Of a stretch of DNA of 64,000 nt, positions 29,154 through 36,935 are shown piece by piece. The stretch lies in the NCBI GenBank assembly GCA_949287985.1, contig CASEIN010000044.1, positions 1 through 64,000 on the forward strand, in the 5' to 3' direction. The stretch is from Mucispirillum schaedleri (lineage in GTDB: Bacteria > Chrysiogenota > Deferribacteres > Deferribacterales > Mucispirillaceae). Position 1 is the stretch's first letter, and each line of letters starts with the position of its first letter. The notes under the pieces are model-generated. The model made no database searches, was not told where the DNA came from, and was given only the letters and a program-made list of their open reading frames with translations. The position numbers were made by a program, and so were the translations under genes.

Positions 29154-30314
29154 TTATTTATTATAAAGTGGAGACATTTTTCTTAATTTTTCAACACTTT
29201 CTTTTAAAACTTCCACAGCTTTATCCACTTCGTCCATAGTGTTAAACCTGCCAAAGCTAAAACGTAATGCACCGTGTATATCCACATCATCAACATGTAT
29301 TGCAGAAAGCACATGAGATGGGTTTGTAGAAGCAGATGTACATGCACTTCCTGCACTGCAGCATACTTCTCTAGCATACACCATTAACGCCTCCCCTTCA
29401 ATATACCTAAATACTATATCACTAATAGACGGCACACGTAATTCTGGGTGACCGTTTATATAAGTATCTGGTATTGTTTCTAATACTTTTTTCTCAAAGG
29501 TATCTCTTAATTTTTTAATATGTAATATTTCAGTATCCTGCTGTTCCAATAAAATATCACATGCTTTTCCAAGCCCTACAATATATGGAATATTTTCAGT
29601 TCCTGCACGAAGCCCGCCTTCCTGCTGACCGCCGTGAATAATAGGGTGGATTTTCTCCCTTAATTCAATATCAATATATAATACCCCAATACCTTTTGGA
29701 GCATATATTTTATGACCTGAAAAAGTGAGCATATGAACGCCTAAATCATTAACATCAATATTCATTTTACCAACAGCCTGCACTGCATCAGTATGAACAA
29801 TAATACCTTTTTTAGAAGCAATAGAAGCTATCTCTTTAATAGGTTCAATAGTTCCTATTTCATTATTTGCAAGCATAACACTAATAAAAGTAGTATCATC
29901 TCTTAATGATTTTTTAAAGTAGTCCATATCTATAACGCCATATTTATCAACAGGTAGATAAGTTACTTCAAAGCCTTCCTCATGCTCTAAAAACTTAAAT
30001 GTTTCTAAAACTGCCTTATGCTCAATAGCTGATGTAATAATGTGTTTACCTTTATGTTTGTATGCTCTAGCAGTTGCAATAATAGCTAAATTATCAGACT
30101 CTGAACCACTTGCTGTAAAAACAATTTCTTCAGGGTCTGCATTGATTAATTTAGCCACAGATTTCCTAGCCTGCTCTTCATAAGGTCTAACCTGCCTGCC
30201 AATAGAATGTATGCTTGAAACATTACCATAAAGTTCGCTGAAAAAAGGCACCATAGCTTCAACGACTTTAGGGTCTACTTTAGTTGTAGCACTATTATCA
30301 AAATAAATAGCCAT
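29154..30314 (-). CDS. iscS: cysteine desulfurase (IscS/NifS)
   Basis: A 386-residue PLP enzyme of fold type I that takes sulfur from cysteine for Fe-S clusters and thio-modifications. It has MAIYFDNSATTKVDPKVVEA, the PLP Lys in LTFSGHKIYAPKGIGVLY, RAGTENIPYIVGLGKA, and the mobile Cys loop CCSAGSACTSAS about residue 325. Full length. It is 31 bases after the Rrf2 regulator, downstream of cysE, and 1 base before the 83-residue gene. IscS and NifS subtypes cannot be split from sequence alone. Confidence 0.95.
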   Translation of the reverse strand: MAIYFDNSATTKVDPKVVEAMVPFFSELYGNVSSIHSIGRQVRPYEEQARKSVAKLINADPEEIVFTASGSESDNLAIIATARAYKHKGKHIITSAIEHKAVLETFKFLEHEEGFEVTYLPVDKYGVIDMDYFKKSLRDDTTFISVMLANNEIGTIEPIKEIASIASKKGIIVHTDAVQAVGKMNIDVNDLGVHMLTFSGHKIYAPKGIGVLYIDIELREKIHPIIHGGQQEGGLRAGTENIPYIVGLGKACDILLEQQDTEILHIKKLRDTFEKKVLETIPDTYINGHPELRVPSISDIVFRYIEGEALMVYAREVCCSAGSACTSASTNPSHVLSAIHVDDVDIHGALRFSFGRFNTMDEVDKAVEVLKESVEKLRKMSPLYNK

Positions 30315-30345
30315 AATAATCTCCCGTAAATATAAAGAAATAAGT

Positions 30346-30768
30346 TTATACAGTAAAATGTGTCTGCGATTTAGATATTAAATCAGCAACAGTAATTTTT
30401 TCCAAATAATCATCACATGTTTTTTCAAGCCCAGCCCATAACCAGTTTACAGCACAAGATGAAAAATTTTGGCAGTTATCTTCTGCACCGCAGTCCTGAG
30501 TTTTTAATGGGCCGTCCATAGTATTAACTATTTCTTTTAAATTAATATTATCTGGGTTTCTAGCAAGCATATAGCCACCACCAACCCCACGAGAACCTGT
30601 TATAATATTTACATATTTTAGTTTAGTAAATATTTGCTCAAGATATTTTTTTGAAATATCTTCAAATTCTAATATTTTAAGTATGCTTACAGGGTGTTTA
30701 TCGCCCCCCAGCTTACATAATGCATATATTGCTCTAATAGCATACCTACTCTTTGTTGTTATTTTCAT
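30346..30768 (-). CDS. iscR: Rrf2-family Fe-S regulator (IscR-like)
   Basis: A 140-residue winged-helix regulator with MKITTKSRYAIRAIYALCKL, SKKYLEQIFTKLKYVNIITG and the GSRGVGGGYMLAR wing. Three Cys at 93, 99 and 105 keep the IscR spacing CX5CX5C, so it can bind a [2Fe-2S] cluster. It lies between cysE and iscS and probably adjusts both to Fe-S demand. A cysteine-responsive CymR type is less likely because the three Cys are kept. Confidence 0.88.
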   Translation of the reverse strand: MKITTKSRYAIRAIYALCKLGGDKHPVSILKILEFEDISKKYLEQIFTKLKYVNIITGSRGVGGGYMLARNPDNINLKEIVNTMDGPLKTQDCGAEDNCQNFSSCAVNWLWAGLEKTCDDYLEKITVADLISKSQTHFTV

Positions 30769-30777
30769 ATACTACCC

Positions 30778-31410
30778 TTACTTAATAGATTTAATTTCTT
30801 TTTCCATTTCCACTATTCTATCAATAATGCAGTTAAAAGCATTTGCCACAGGGTCAGGAAGTTGAGTATGGTCAAACATATCATTTCTACTAGCAGTTCC
30901 TGTAATTCTTCCTGGAACACCAACAACAGTTGCATCATCTGGCACTTCATGAAGCACAACAGAATTAGCACCAATGCGAACTCTATCCCCTACTTTAAAG
31001 GGCCCTAATACTTTAGCACCGGCACCAATTATTACATTATTTCCAATAGTGGGGTGGCGTTTTTCTTTTTTTAAAGAAACACCACCTAAAGTTACCCCAT
31101 GGTATATGGTAACATCATCGCCCACTTCAGCTGTTTCACCAATAACAACGCCCATACCATGGTCAATAAAAAAACGCTTACCAATTTTAGCAGCAGGGTG
31201 TATTTCTACTCCTGTAATAAATCTTGCAATCATAGCATTAAACCTTGCGATAAACCGAAGATGATGGCACCAAAGCCAGTGGGATACCCTGTGCATTACA
31301 AGAGCATGATACCCAGAATAACAAAAAAATACTTCAAAGTAATTACGGGCAGCAGGGTCTCTATCCATAACTGTTTTAATATCTTCATACAATGTTTTAA
31401 AAAATGCCAT
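30778..31410 (-). CDS. cysE: serine O-acetyltransferase
   Basis: The ATG at 31410 is chosen over an in-frame TTG at 31425; neither has a strong ribosome site. The 210-residue product has a short helical N-terminal domain ([17 protein letters not shown]) and a left-handed beta-helix with hexapeptide repeats: [19 protein letters not shown], then [19 protein letters not shown] and [20 protein letters not shown]. It makes O-acetylserine for cysteine synthesis. It leads the group with iscR and iscS, linking cysteine supply to sulfur use. No cysK is in the window. Confidence 0.95.
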   Translation of the reverse strand: MAFFKTLYEDIKTVMDRDPAARNYFEVFFCYSGYHALVMHRVSHWLWCHHLRFIARFNAMIARFITGVEIHPAAKIGKRFFIDHGMGVVIGETAEVGDDVTIYHGVTLGGVSLKKEKRHPTIGNNVIIGAGAKVLGPFKVGDRVRIGANSVVLHEVPDDATVVGVPGRITGTASRNDMFDHTQLPDPVANAFNCIIDRIVEMEKEIKSIK

Positions 31411-31451
31411 AAAATATACCGTCAAACTAGACTTTTAGTTGTTAAAAAACA

Positions 31452-31464
31452 GGGTATAATACCC
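31452..31464. promoter_or_regulatory. palindrome GGGTAT-A-ATACCC upstream of cysE
   Basis: A perfect 6-base inverted repeat with one central base lies about 45 bases before the cysE ATG and contains TATTAT on the gene's strand, which could be its -10. It is a candidate operator, perhaps for the neighbouring Rrf2 regulator. The link to that protein is inference. Confidence 0.35.
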
Positions 31465-31505
31465 TTTTTACTATCTATATAGTTAAATATTCAAACATGG
31501 AATAA

Positions 31506-31584
31506 GTCTGGTAAAAAGCAAATTACCAGACTCCATGCATTTATTTTGCACAATTAAAACCACTAAAACTTGCACATGTTTTAG
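31506..31584 (-). terminator. two hairpins downstream of the ferredoxin gene
   Basis: GTCTGGTAA/TTACCAGAC (31506-31514 with 31523-31531) is a 9-bp stem with no proper T tract. CTAAAAC/GTTTTAG (31563-31569 with 31578-31584) is a 7-bp stem followed on the minus strand by TGGTTTTAATT. The second is the better candidate for ending the ferredoxin transcript. Confidence 0.45.
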
Positions 31585-31626
31585 TTTTAGTAGAAAACTG
31601 ACCAATAAAGGCAGTATTAATTCTAA

Positions 31627-31803
31627 TTAGTCACCAGCAGAAATTGCTTCCACAGGGCATTCTGCAGCACAAGCACTGCAATCAATACAAATATCAGCAT
31701 CTATCCATGCTTTATCGTTTTTTTCGCTAATTGCACTAACTGGGCAAACTTCCATACAAGAAGTGCAAAAAGTGCAAATATCTTGGTTAACAACGTGAGC
31801 CAT
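31627..31803 (-). CDS. 2[4Fe-4S] ferredoxin
   Basis: A 58-residue protein. The ATG at 31803 follows GGAGG by 7 bases and the stop is at 31627. Two clostridial-type cluster motifs are complete: CTFCTSCMEVCP (Cys 10, 13, 16, 20) and CIDCSACAAECP (Cys 39, 42, 45, 49). Each four-Cys set has the last Cys followed by Pro, and the halves are internally symmetric as in bacterial 8Fe ferredoxins. It is a low-potential cytosolic electron carrier; its partner is not evident here. It is a single gene between cysE and the small-protein operon. Confidence 0.96.
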   Translation of the reverse strand: MAHVVNQDICTFCTSCMEVCPVSAISEKNDKAWIDADICIDCSACAAECPVEAISAGD

Positions 31804-32022
31804 TTTAATCCTCCACTATAGATAGTATAAGAGTATTTTGAACTCTAAATACATAATTTGTCAAGCAAAAAAGATATGTATCTATACAATTAAAAAAACA
31901 ATTTTAAAATAAGTGTTTGATTTTATAAGAAAATTAAAGGATATACAAATTTAGATATTATAAAAATTTTATAATTTATTCGTATTAAAAATAAATTTGA
32001 CAAATGACTAACAATATAAAAA

Positions 32023-32048
32023 CAAAAAAACCCTGCATAAGCAGGGCA
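32023..32048 (-). terminator. terminator of the tiny-protein operon
   Basis: CCCTGC (32031-32036) and GCAGGG (32041-32046) form a 6-bp GC stem with an ATAA loop. On the minus strand it is followed by seven T residues. Confidence 0.88.
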
Positions 32049-32084
32049 TGAAAATAAAAATTATAACATATTTAATATATTATG

Positions 32085-32273
32085 TTATGCTATCTTTAAT
32101 CTATCTAAAAATTCTATTCTTTCTAAATTTAAACCATTAAACCAAGTAAGATTAGAAAGTTTTCCACCATTTTCAACATATTCTTTAAGCGAGTTCAATA
32201 CAACCAAAGCCATGTCGTCGTGTTCTTCTTGAGCTTTCATTATTAAATTTTCCAACGCCTGCATAACTATCAT
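32085..32273 (-). CDS. 62-residue helical protein, unknown
   Basis: The ATG at 32273 follows AAGGAGG by 6 bases. The product has 62 residues and is mainly helical and acidic at first (LENLIMKAQEEHDDMALVVL), ending NLERIEFLDRLKIA. No signal peptide, membrane helix or family is recognised. It begins 1 base after the stop of the 48-residue gene, and that gene's last codons carry its ribosome site, so the pair is translationally coupled. The operon has its own terminator. Confidence 0.6.
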   Translation of the reverse strand: MIVMQALENLIMKAQEEHDDMALVVLNSLKEYVENGGKLSNLTWFNGLNLERIEFLDRLKIA

Positions 32274-32274
32274 A

Positions 32275-32421
32275 TTATACCTCCTTATCACATGGTGTTA
32301 CAGTAGCAGAATAACCTGCTGGATTTTCTTTTTGTTTATCTATATTAGCTTGTTTATTAAGTTCTGTAAAATCAAATGGTAATTCATCTGCTTGTATATT
32401 ATCTATTTTGATAATTTCCAT
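32275..32421 (-). CDS. 48-residue polar protein, unknown
   Basis: The ATG at 32421 follows GGAGGT; the frame ends at TAA 32277-32275. The product has 48 residues and is polar: MEIIKIDNIQADELPF, then a Lys/Asn-rich middle, then NPAGYSATVTPCDKEV with a single Cys four residues from the end. No family is recognised. A small antitoxin-like, regulator or peptide-precursor role can all be imagined; the sequence does not decide. It is first in the two-gene operon. Confidence 0.55.
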   Translation of the reverse strand: MEIIKIDNIQADELPFDFTELNKQANIDKQKENPAGYSATVTPCDKEV

Positions 32422-32633
32422 ATATTACCTCCAATAAAATAAGATATGATATATTATGCTATCACATCATACCATATTGTGTTGTAGCATACTATACCAT
32501 GTTATACAATATATTTTTACTATTTGTATAATATTTTCATATATATAATAAATGTAAAATATTAGTAATAAATTATAACCTACTTATTATTATATACAAA
32601 AAAGCCCCGCTTATGCGGGGCATGAAAAATGTA
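32422..32633. promoter_or_regulatory. AT-rich promoter region of the tiny-protein operon
   Basis: This spacer carries an inverted repeat TATGCTA (32455-32461) with TAGCATA (32485-32491), and two imperfect copies of an ATGGTAT element between and beyond the arms. It ends at the terminator of the next gene. It probably contains the promoter and perhaps an operator for the operon; no convincing -35/-10 pair was chosen. Confidence 0.3.
32597..32622 (-). terminator. terminator of the second Big_2 lipoprotein gene
   Basis: GCCCCGC (32604-32610) and GCGGGGC (32615-32621) form a 7-bp stem with a TTAT loop, followed by six T residues on the minus strand. Confidence 0.92.
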
Positions 32634-34394
32634 TTAATTAACTGTTATATTACCGTTAGCATCTAAAGATAATCTACCCTTTAAAATATCAAATGGTGAA
32701 TCATCTAAAGTATTAGGGTTCATAACTGCTGGTTTACTACTTGTTTTTCTTAACACAAGACGTGTATCAGGATCAACAGCACCACCACTTGTTTGTTTAT
32801 TATCAAAATGAGTAAACAATACTAAATCAAAATTTGTTTTTGTTGAATAAGTTTTGTTTTGTTCAAAATAATATGTAGTATTAGGAATGTTAGACGTAGC
32901 AGTTAGATTTCTACCATTCATATTTCCCATATTACTTGTAGTTTTATATTGGTCTAATGTTTTTTGGTCATAAACTGTATATTGATATTGGTCATTTTTA
33001 GCCATAGACTGTATAGTTCCATTACCTACAAAACCAACTTTTGTATGAACATTTAGATTTGTGCCACTAACTTTAATTATAGCTTTACCTGCAAAATCAC
33101 CTTCTGGTATAGAATATCCACCAATACCTTCTGGGCATGATGAACCAGAGCCCCATAAATCTTTATATATTGTGCAGTTATTAGAAATTACAGCTTGAGT
33201 GAAAAAGTTACCATTAGAATTTGTTCCAAAAAAGACTATATCATAAGTTCCTTCAAATGAACTTGCATCATTATAATCTATAAACCCTACTACATCTAAT
33301 TCATATTGGGCAGTTAATTGTTGACCATCAAGCCTTGTAGCTGTTACATTTACTTGAGTTACACCATTTTTTAAGCCTGTAACTTCACCTGTTGTGCTGT
33401 TAATACTTGCTTTTGTGTTATCTACTACACTGTATGTAATAGAAGAAAATGCATCTTTTATAACATCATAGTTTTCTATTGCTATTGTTCTTTTTTGGTT
33501 TTGCTCTATTTTTTCAGTAGCATTTAAAAAGTTAATGCTTTGCACTTCATTTACAACAACAATATCAAAAGAAGCCTGCTGATTATTTGCAATTGTGAAT
33601 ACTACTGTATCATTTTGAGTAACATTACTTAATACTAACTGACCTTTACCATTTACTGCTTTTACAGTGCCACTTCCATTATTAGTAGTTTGGTATGTAA
33701 CATCAGTTTCTGTTGTGTTGCTTGGATTTAATGTAAAATCTATTGTTACAGTAGAGCCTGTATAGTATGATTTTTCAGGTGTAGTTATCTGAATACTTTC
33801 TACTTTTACAGGTTCTGATGGTGTGCCTGGTGTTTCAGTTGGATCATCAAGCCCTGCGTCCATTTGTAAATTTTTTGTTTTATCAAGATTTATAACTAAT
33901 ATATCACCATTTTGTATAATATTTGATGATACAAGTTCAGCATACATAGTGCTGTATAATGTAAATTCCAGTGTATAAGCACCTGTTACTTTTGCACCCA
34001 TATTAGTAAACACTTTCTCAAAAAATGCAGAATCTAAATTACCATTTGCTTCAGCTAAAGATACTTCTTCTGAAAATTCTACCTTTTTACCATCAATACT
34101 TAAACGGATTAATACATCAACAAAACCAGTTTCTAAACGAGCAGTATCAACATTTACTCTAAATTCACTACCTACTGTTACTTCTTGTGATGTACCATTT
34201 ACTGATTGACTTGTAATGTCATAAACCCCTAAAAGAGCAAGTGGATCTTTTGGAAACTCATTAACAGGTGTTACACCCTGTTTATTTCCACCACCACCAT
34301 TACCACCTGGAGTGTCTGTTGAGCAGCCAGAAATAAAAACAATAGATAAAGCTGCAATTAAAAAAGATAATAAAAACGTTTTAAATCTTACCAT
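32634..34394 (-). CDS. Big_2 (Ig-like) domain lipoprotein
   Basis: A 586-residue lipoprotein with lipobox FISGC (Cys about residue 24), then a Gly/Asn-rich linker. A Thr-rich N-terminal domain is followed by Ig-like modules: VESIQITTPEKSYYTGSTVT and YSVVDNTKASINSTTGEVTG with LKNGVTQVNVTATRLDGQ, the latter a classic Big_2 pattern. A unique C-terminal domain of about 210 residues with two Cys follows. Probably an outer-membrane or surface adhesin-like protein. AAGGAGG precedes the ATG. It lies downstream of the phage head cassette but a terminator separates them. Confidence 0.78.
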   Translation of the reverse strand: MVRFKTFLLSFLIAALSIVFISGCSTDTPGGNGGGGNKQGVTPVNEFPKDPLALLGVYDITSQSVNGTSQEVTVGSEFRVNVDTARLETGFVDVLIRLSIDGKKVEFSEEVSLAEANGNLDSAFFEKVFTNMGAKVTGAYTLEFTLYSTMYAELVSSNIIQNGDILVINLDKTKNLQMDAGLDDPTETPGTPSEPVKVESIQITTPEKSYYTGSTVTIDFTLNPSNTTETDVTYQTTNNGSGTVKAVNGKGQLVLSNVTQNDTVVFTIANNQQASFDIVVVNEVQSINFLNATEKIEQNQKRTIAIENYDVIKDAFSSITYSVVDNTKASINSTTGEVTGLKNGVTQVNVTATRLDGQQLTAQYELDVVGFIDYNDASSFEGTYDIVFFGTNSNGNFFTQAVISNNCTIYKDLWGSGSSCPEGIGGYSIPEGDFAGKAIIKVSGTNLNVHTKVGFVGNGTIQSMAKNDQYQYTVYDQKTLDQYKTTSNMGNMNGRNLTATSNIPNTTYYFEQNKTYSTKTNFDLVLFTHFDNKQTSGGAVDPDTRLVLRKTSSKPAVMNPNTLDDSPFDILKGRLSLDANGNITVN

Positions 34395-34531
34395 ATTTCC
34401 TCCTTAAAAATTTTACATAACTATATGAGATAAAAAATATTTCATACATTACATTATTACCATAATTATGAAAAGTATTTTTTTAAAAGTTTATATAAAA
34501 GTTTAACACAATGGATATATTTGTTAAGAAA

Positions 34532-34563
34532 AAAAGGGTAAGATTTTTACTCTTACCCTTTAT
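34532..34563 (-). terminator. terminator of the phage head cassette
   Basis: AAGGGTAAGA (34534-34543) and TCTTACCCTT (34551-34560) form a 10-bp stem; on the minus strand it continues into a T run. It closes the operon after the 61-residue gene. Confidence 0.9.
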
Positions 34564-34574
34564 TTATTTGACAT

Positions 34575-34760
34575 TTATCTAACTTTTACTTCCTCCTTAA
34601 AAGCCATCTCTTCTATACTTTTTTTGTAAGTTAAGCTTTTATCTTTTTTTAGCTCGTTTATTACTGCCTTATCATTTGTTTCATATACACCATTTTTAAA
34701 GACTGCTACACCTTTTGAATGCATGATTTTTAAATCCTTATAACAGGAATAAAACCTCAT
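34575..34760 (-). CDS. small phage protein downstream of the capsid gene
   Basis: A 61-residue protein, MRFYSCYKDLKIMHSKGVAV at the start and a Lys/Glu-rich end. The pattern (a short strand segment followed by FKNGVYETNDKAVINEL) recalls small proteins encoded next to phage capsids whose text reads as a value carried at a given position and ends in a boundary. I cannot name its role; head decoration or joining is possible. GGTGG precedes the ATG by about 8 bases. It is the last gene of the cassette. Confidence 0.6.
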   Translation of the reverse strand: MRFYSCYKDLKIMHSKGVAVFKNGVYETNDKAVINELKKDKSLTYKKSIEEMAFKEEVKVR

Positions 34761-34770
34761 ATATAACCAC

Positions 34771-35949
34771 CTAAAAATTAAGGGTTAAAATACCATGGCA
34801 TTCTTCGTTAGATACTTCTAAACCACAGTCTGTTAAGAAAGTATCAACTACACCATCATAGCCGTCGCTTTGGATATTTGTATCCATTTTTGTTTCTTCA
34901 ATAAAGTGTAAAAGCAGCTCATCTAAATCAACAATTACGGCAGTATTTGGGTAAACTGCTGATAAAACAGGGTCATACATAATATTTAATTCCCCGTATT
35001 CTGTATCTATCTTATCTAAAGCAATGCCAAACTCTTTTAAAAGGTTTCCACTGCCACCTGAAAATGTTTTAATGGCATTATCGTTTAATTTTGCATTAAA
35101 ACCAGAACCAGTAAGCATTACTTTATCACCTGCTGAACCTTTATCTGCCATAGCACCTAATATCTCATTAATTGTGCCTACTTTAAATTTTTCCGGGTTT
35201 GTAATGCTTAATACATTTGTTTTAATATAATGGAAAAGCCCGCCTGTTACATATAATGGCTCGCTGCCTGATAAATCTTTTTTTGGCTCTCCAAACATTA
35301 AAGCCTGCTCAATATCATTTTGATGAAGTCTTAATATTTTATTTCTTTCAGCCTTCCTTCTGCTTTCTGCATTCTCTCCATCATCACCATATTCCCCTTG
35401 ACGAAGTTTGTTTCTTGTAATTTTTAATGTTCTTCTAAATGTCTGGCAGTAGTTAAAGTTATCTTTTTTTAAAAGCACTGTTCCTTTTGGTGCTAAGCTG
35501 CCCTCAGGATATGCTACTGATATATTGACAAATGTTGCATTTGTATCATCAGTATCTGCTATAATCTCTTGGGCACTTGTTACACCATAAGCCCTTGTAA
35601 CAGTTATTGTTTTACCATTTATTGCTGTTACTCTCATTTGCTCATGGGTTTTAATATCTTTAATAATAGAACCTTCTGTTAAAAAGCTTACAGTTTCTTC
35701 ATCTGTTGCAACAGTTAATTCTGTAGCAGACTGGTTGGAAGGTAATACTTTAAATGTTGGCTTATTAAGCCTAGTTTCTAACCATTCAAACTTTTGGTTT
35801 GTTTCAGAAATTACTCTGCCGCGAGCCTGCAGCAACATAAAAAGTGGGGAAAGTTTTGCATTTTGGAAAATTTTATCCCTTAAACCTACACTTCTTTTTA
35901 CTAACTCTGCTTGTGTATTTGTGCTATATGTATCATAAATTACGCTCAT
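34771..35949 (-). CDS. phage major capsid protein, SU10/DUF5309 type
   Basis: A 392-residue protein resembling the SU10-type (DUF5309) major capsid family: N-terminal SVGLRDKIFQNAKLSPLFML, a hydrophobic strand-rich middle, NYCQTFRRTLKITRNKLRQG, then ALMFGEPKK and a C-terminal DCGLEVSNEECHGILTLNF. Length and internal pattern suit an HK97-fold capsid. It follows the scaffold-like gene by 14 bases, in usual head-gene order. No protease gene is present. The frame is intact. Confidence 0.82.
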   Translation of the reverse strand: MSVIYDTYSTNTQAELVKRSVGLRDKIFQNAKLSPLFMLLQARGRVISETNQKFEWLETRLNKPTFKVLPSNQSATELTVATDEETVSFLTEGSIIKDIKTHEQMRVTAINGKTITVTRAYGVTSAQEIIADTDDTNATFVNISVAYPEGSLAPKGTVLLKKDNFNYCQTFRRTLKITRNKLRQGEYGDDGENAESRRKAERNKILRLHQNDIEQALMFGEPKKDLSGSEPLYVTGGLFHYIKTNVLSITNPEKFKVGTINEILGAMADKGSAGDKVMLTGSGFNAKLNDNAIKTFSGGSGNLLKEFGIALDKIDTEYGELNIMYDPVLSAVYPNTAVIVDLDELLLHFIEETKMDTNIQSDGYDGVVDTFLTDCGLEVSNEECHGILTLNF

Positions 35950-35963
35950 TTGTTTCTCCTTTT

Positions 35964-36683
35964 TTATATAAAGTTTTCATATGTATTGTTATTTTTAACT
36001 TGCTTGTAACTGCCACCATTCATAGCTTTTGGTGGGAAAATTATATTTTTTTCACTATCTTTCATGGCTTTGTTTTCCATTTGTTCTTTCTTATTAACTA
36101 CTTCATTAAACACACTGTCATAAAATGATAAAAGTTTTTCCACATTACCATGCATTCTTGATGATAAAATATCCCTTGCATCTTTAAAAGCCATACTTTC
36201 AAATGTAGTTCTTGCTGCTTTTTCCACGCTTTCATACATTTCACCATATTTTTCATGTAAGCTTTCATCAAATTTTTTCATTTTAATTTGTTTTTCTTTT
36301 TCCTTTAATGCCTGCTGTTTAAAATATTCAAAATATTCCCTGTGCTCCATATTTTCCATATTAAATGGTGCTTTTGTATAGTTTTCTACCTGCTTATAAG
36401 CATATTCATTTATTTTTTTAATATCTTCTAAGCTTAAGCCTTCAATATAGTTCATACTTAAAGACTGTTTTGTATTTTTTTCCCTTTCTTTACTTTCTTC
36501 ACCTTTTATGCTGTTTATAAGCATTTCAATTTCTTTAGGAAGAGCTGTATTATTTTTATTGCTTTCACTTACCATTTTTAATATTTCTTCCACAGAATAT
36601 GTTTTATTTGCTTTTTCAGCCTGCTTGTTTTGGGCTTGAGCTTTTGTCTGCATTTGGGTTTCTTTATTTATATTTTGTTCCAT
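35964..36683 (-). CDS. scaffold-like phage protein
   Basis: A 239-residue, highly charged helical protein, Gln/Lys/Glu-rich at the N-terminus (MEQNINKETQMQTKAQAQNK), with no Cys and a coiled-coil middle. Its place between portal and capsid, and its composition, match phage scaffolding proteins, which diverge too fast for motif recognition. The N-terminal region may be disordered. It starts directly after the 83-residue gene. The call rests on position and composition. Confidence 0.6.
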   Translation of the reverse strand: MEQNINKETQMQTKAQAQNKQAEKANKTYSVEEILKMVSESNKNNTALPKEIEMLINSIKGEESKEREKNTKQSLSMNYIEGLSLEDIKKINEYAYKQVENYTKAPFNMENMEHREYFEYFKQQALKEKEKQIKMKKFDESLHEKYGEMYESVEKAARTTFESMAFKDARDILSSRMHGNVEKLLSFYDSVFNEVVNKKEQMENKAMKDSEKNIIFPPKAMNGGSYKQVKNNNTYENFI

Positions 36684-36935
36684 TTATTTCTCCTTTTTAT
36701 TTATCATCATTACTGCATCATCTTTATGGGATATATCCTTTAAAATATCCTGCTCTAGTTTCTTGATAATATATGCCATACCGTGCAGTTTTCTTATATT
36801 TTCACCTTTTTCAAGGCTCTGCATAATCTCTCCCTTATAGTTTTCTAAAAGAGAAAATATATATTCTTTTGATTTTTCTGCCATTACACCTTTAGCTATT
36901 CGCTTTTTCAGAACTGCTGTTTCTAATGCTTCCAC
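36684..36935 (-). CDS. small helical phage protein
   Basis: An 83-residue helical, charged protein (EYIFSLLENYKGEIMQSLEK, then a Lys-rich end). Its start lies inside the portal gene's 3' end (44-base overlap) and its stop abuts the next gene. No family is recognised. Tight overlaps indicate it is part of the cassette. Confidence 0.55.
   Translation of the reverse strand: MEALETAVLKKRIAKGVMAEKSKEYIFSLLENYKGEIMQSLEKGENIRKLHGMAYIIKKLEQDILKDISHKDDAVMMINKKEK

Noticed and set aside
30704-30709. A run of six C inside iscR as a possible phase-variation tract
   Set aside because: Six is short for slippage at notable rates and the frame is in a conserved regulator.
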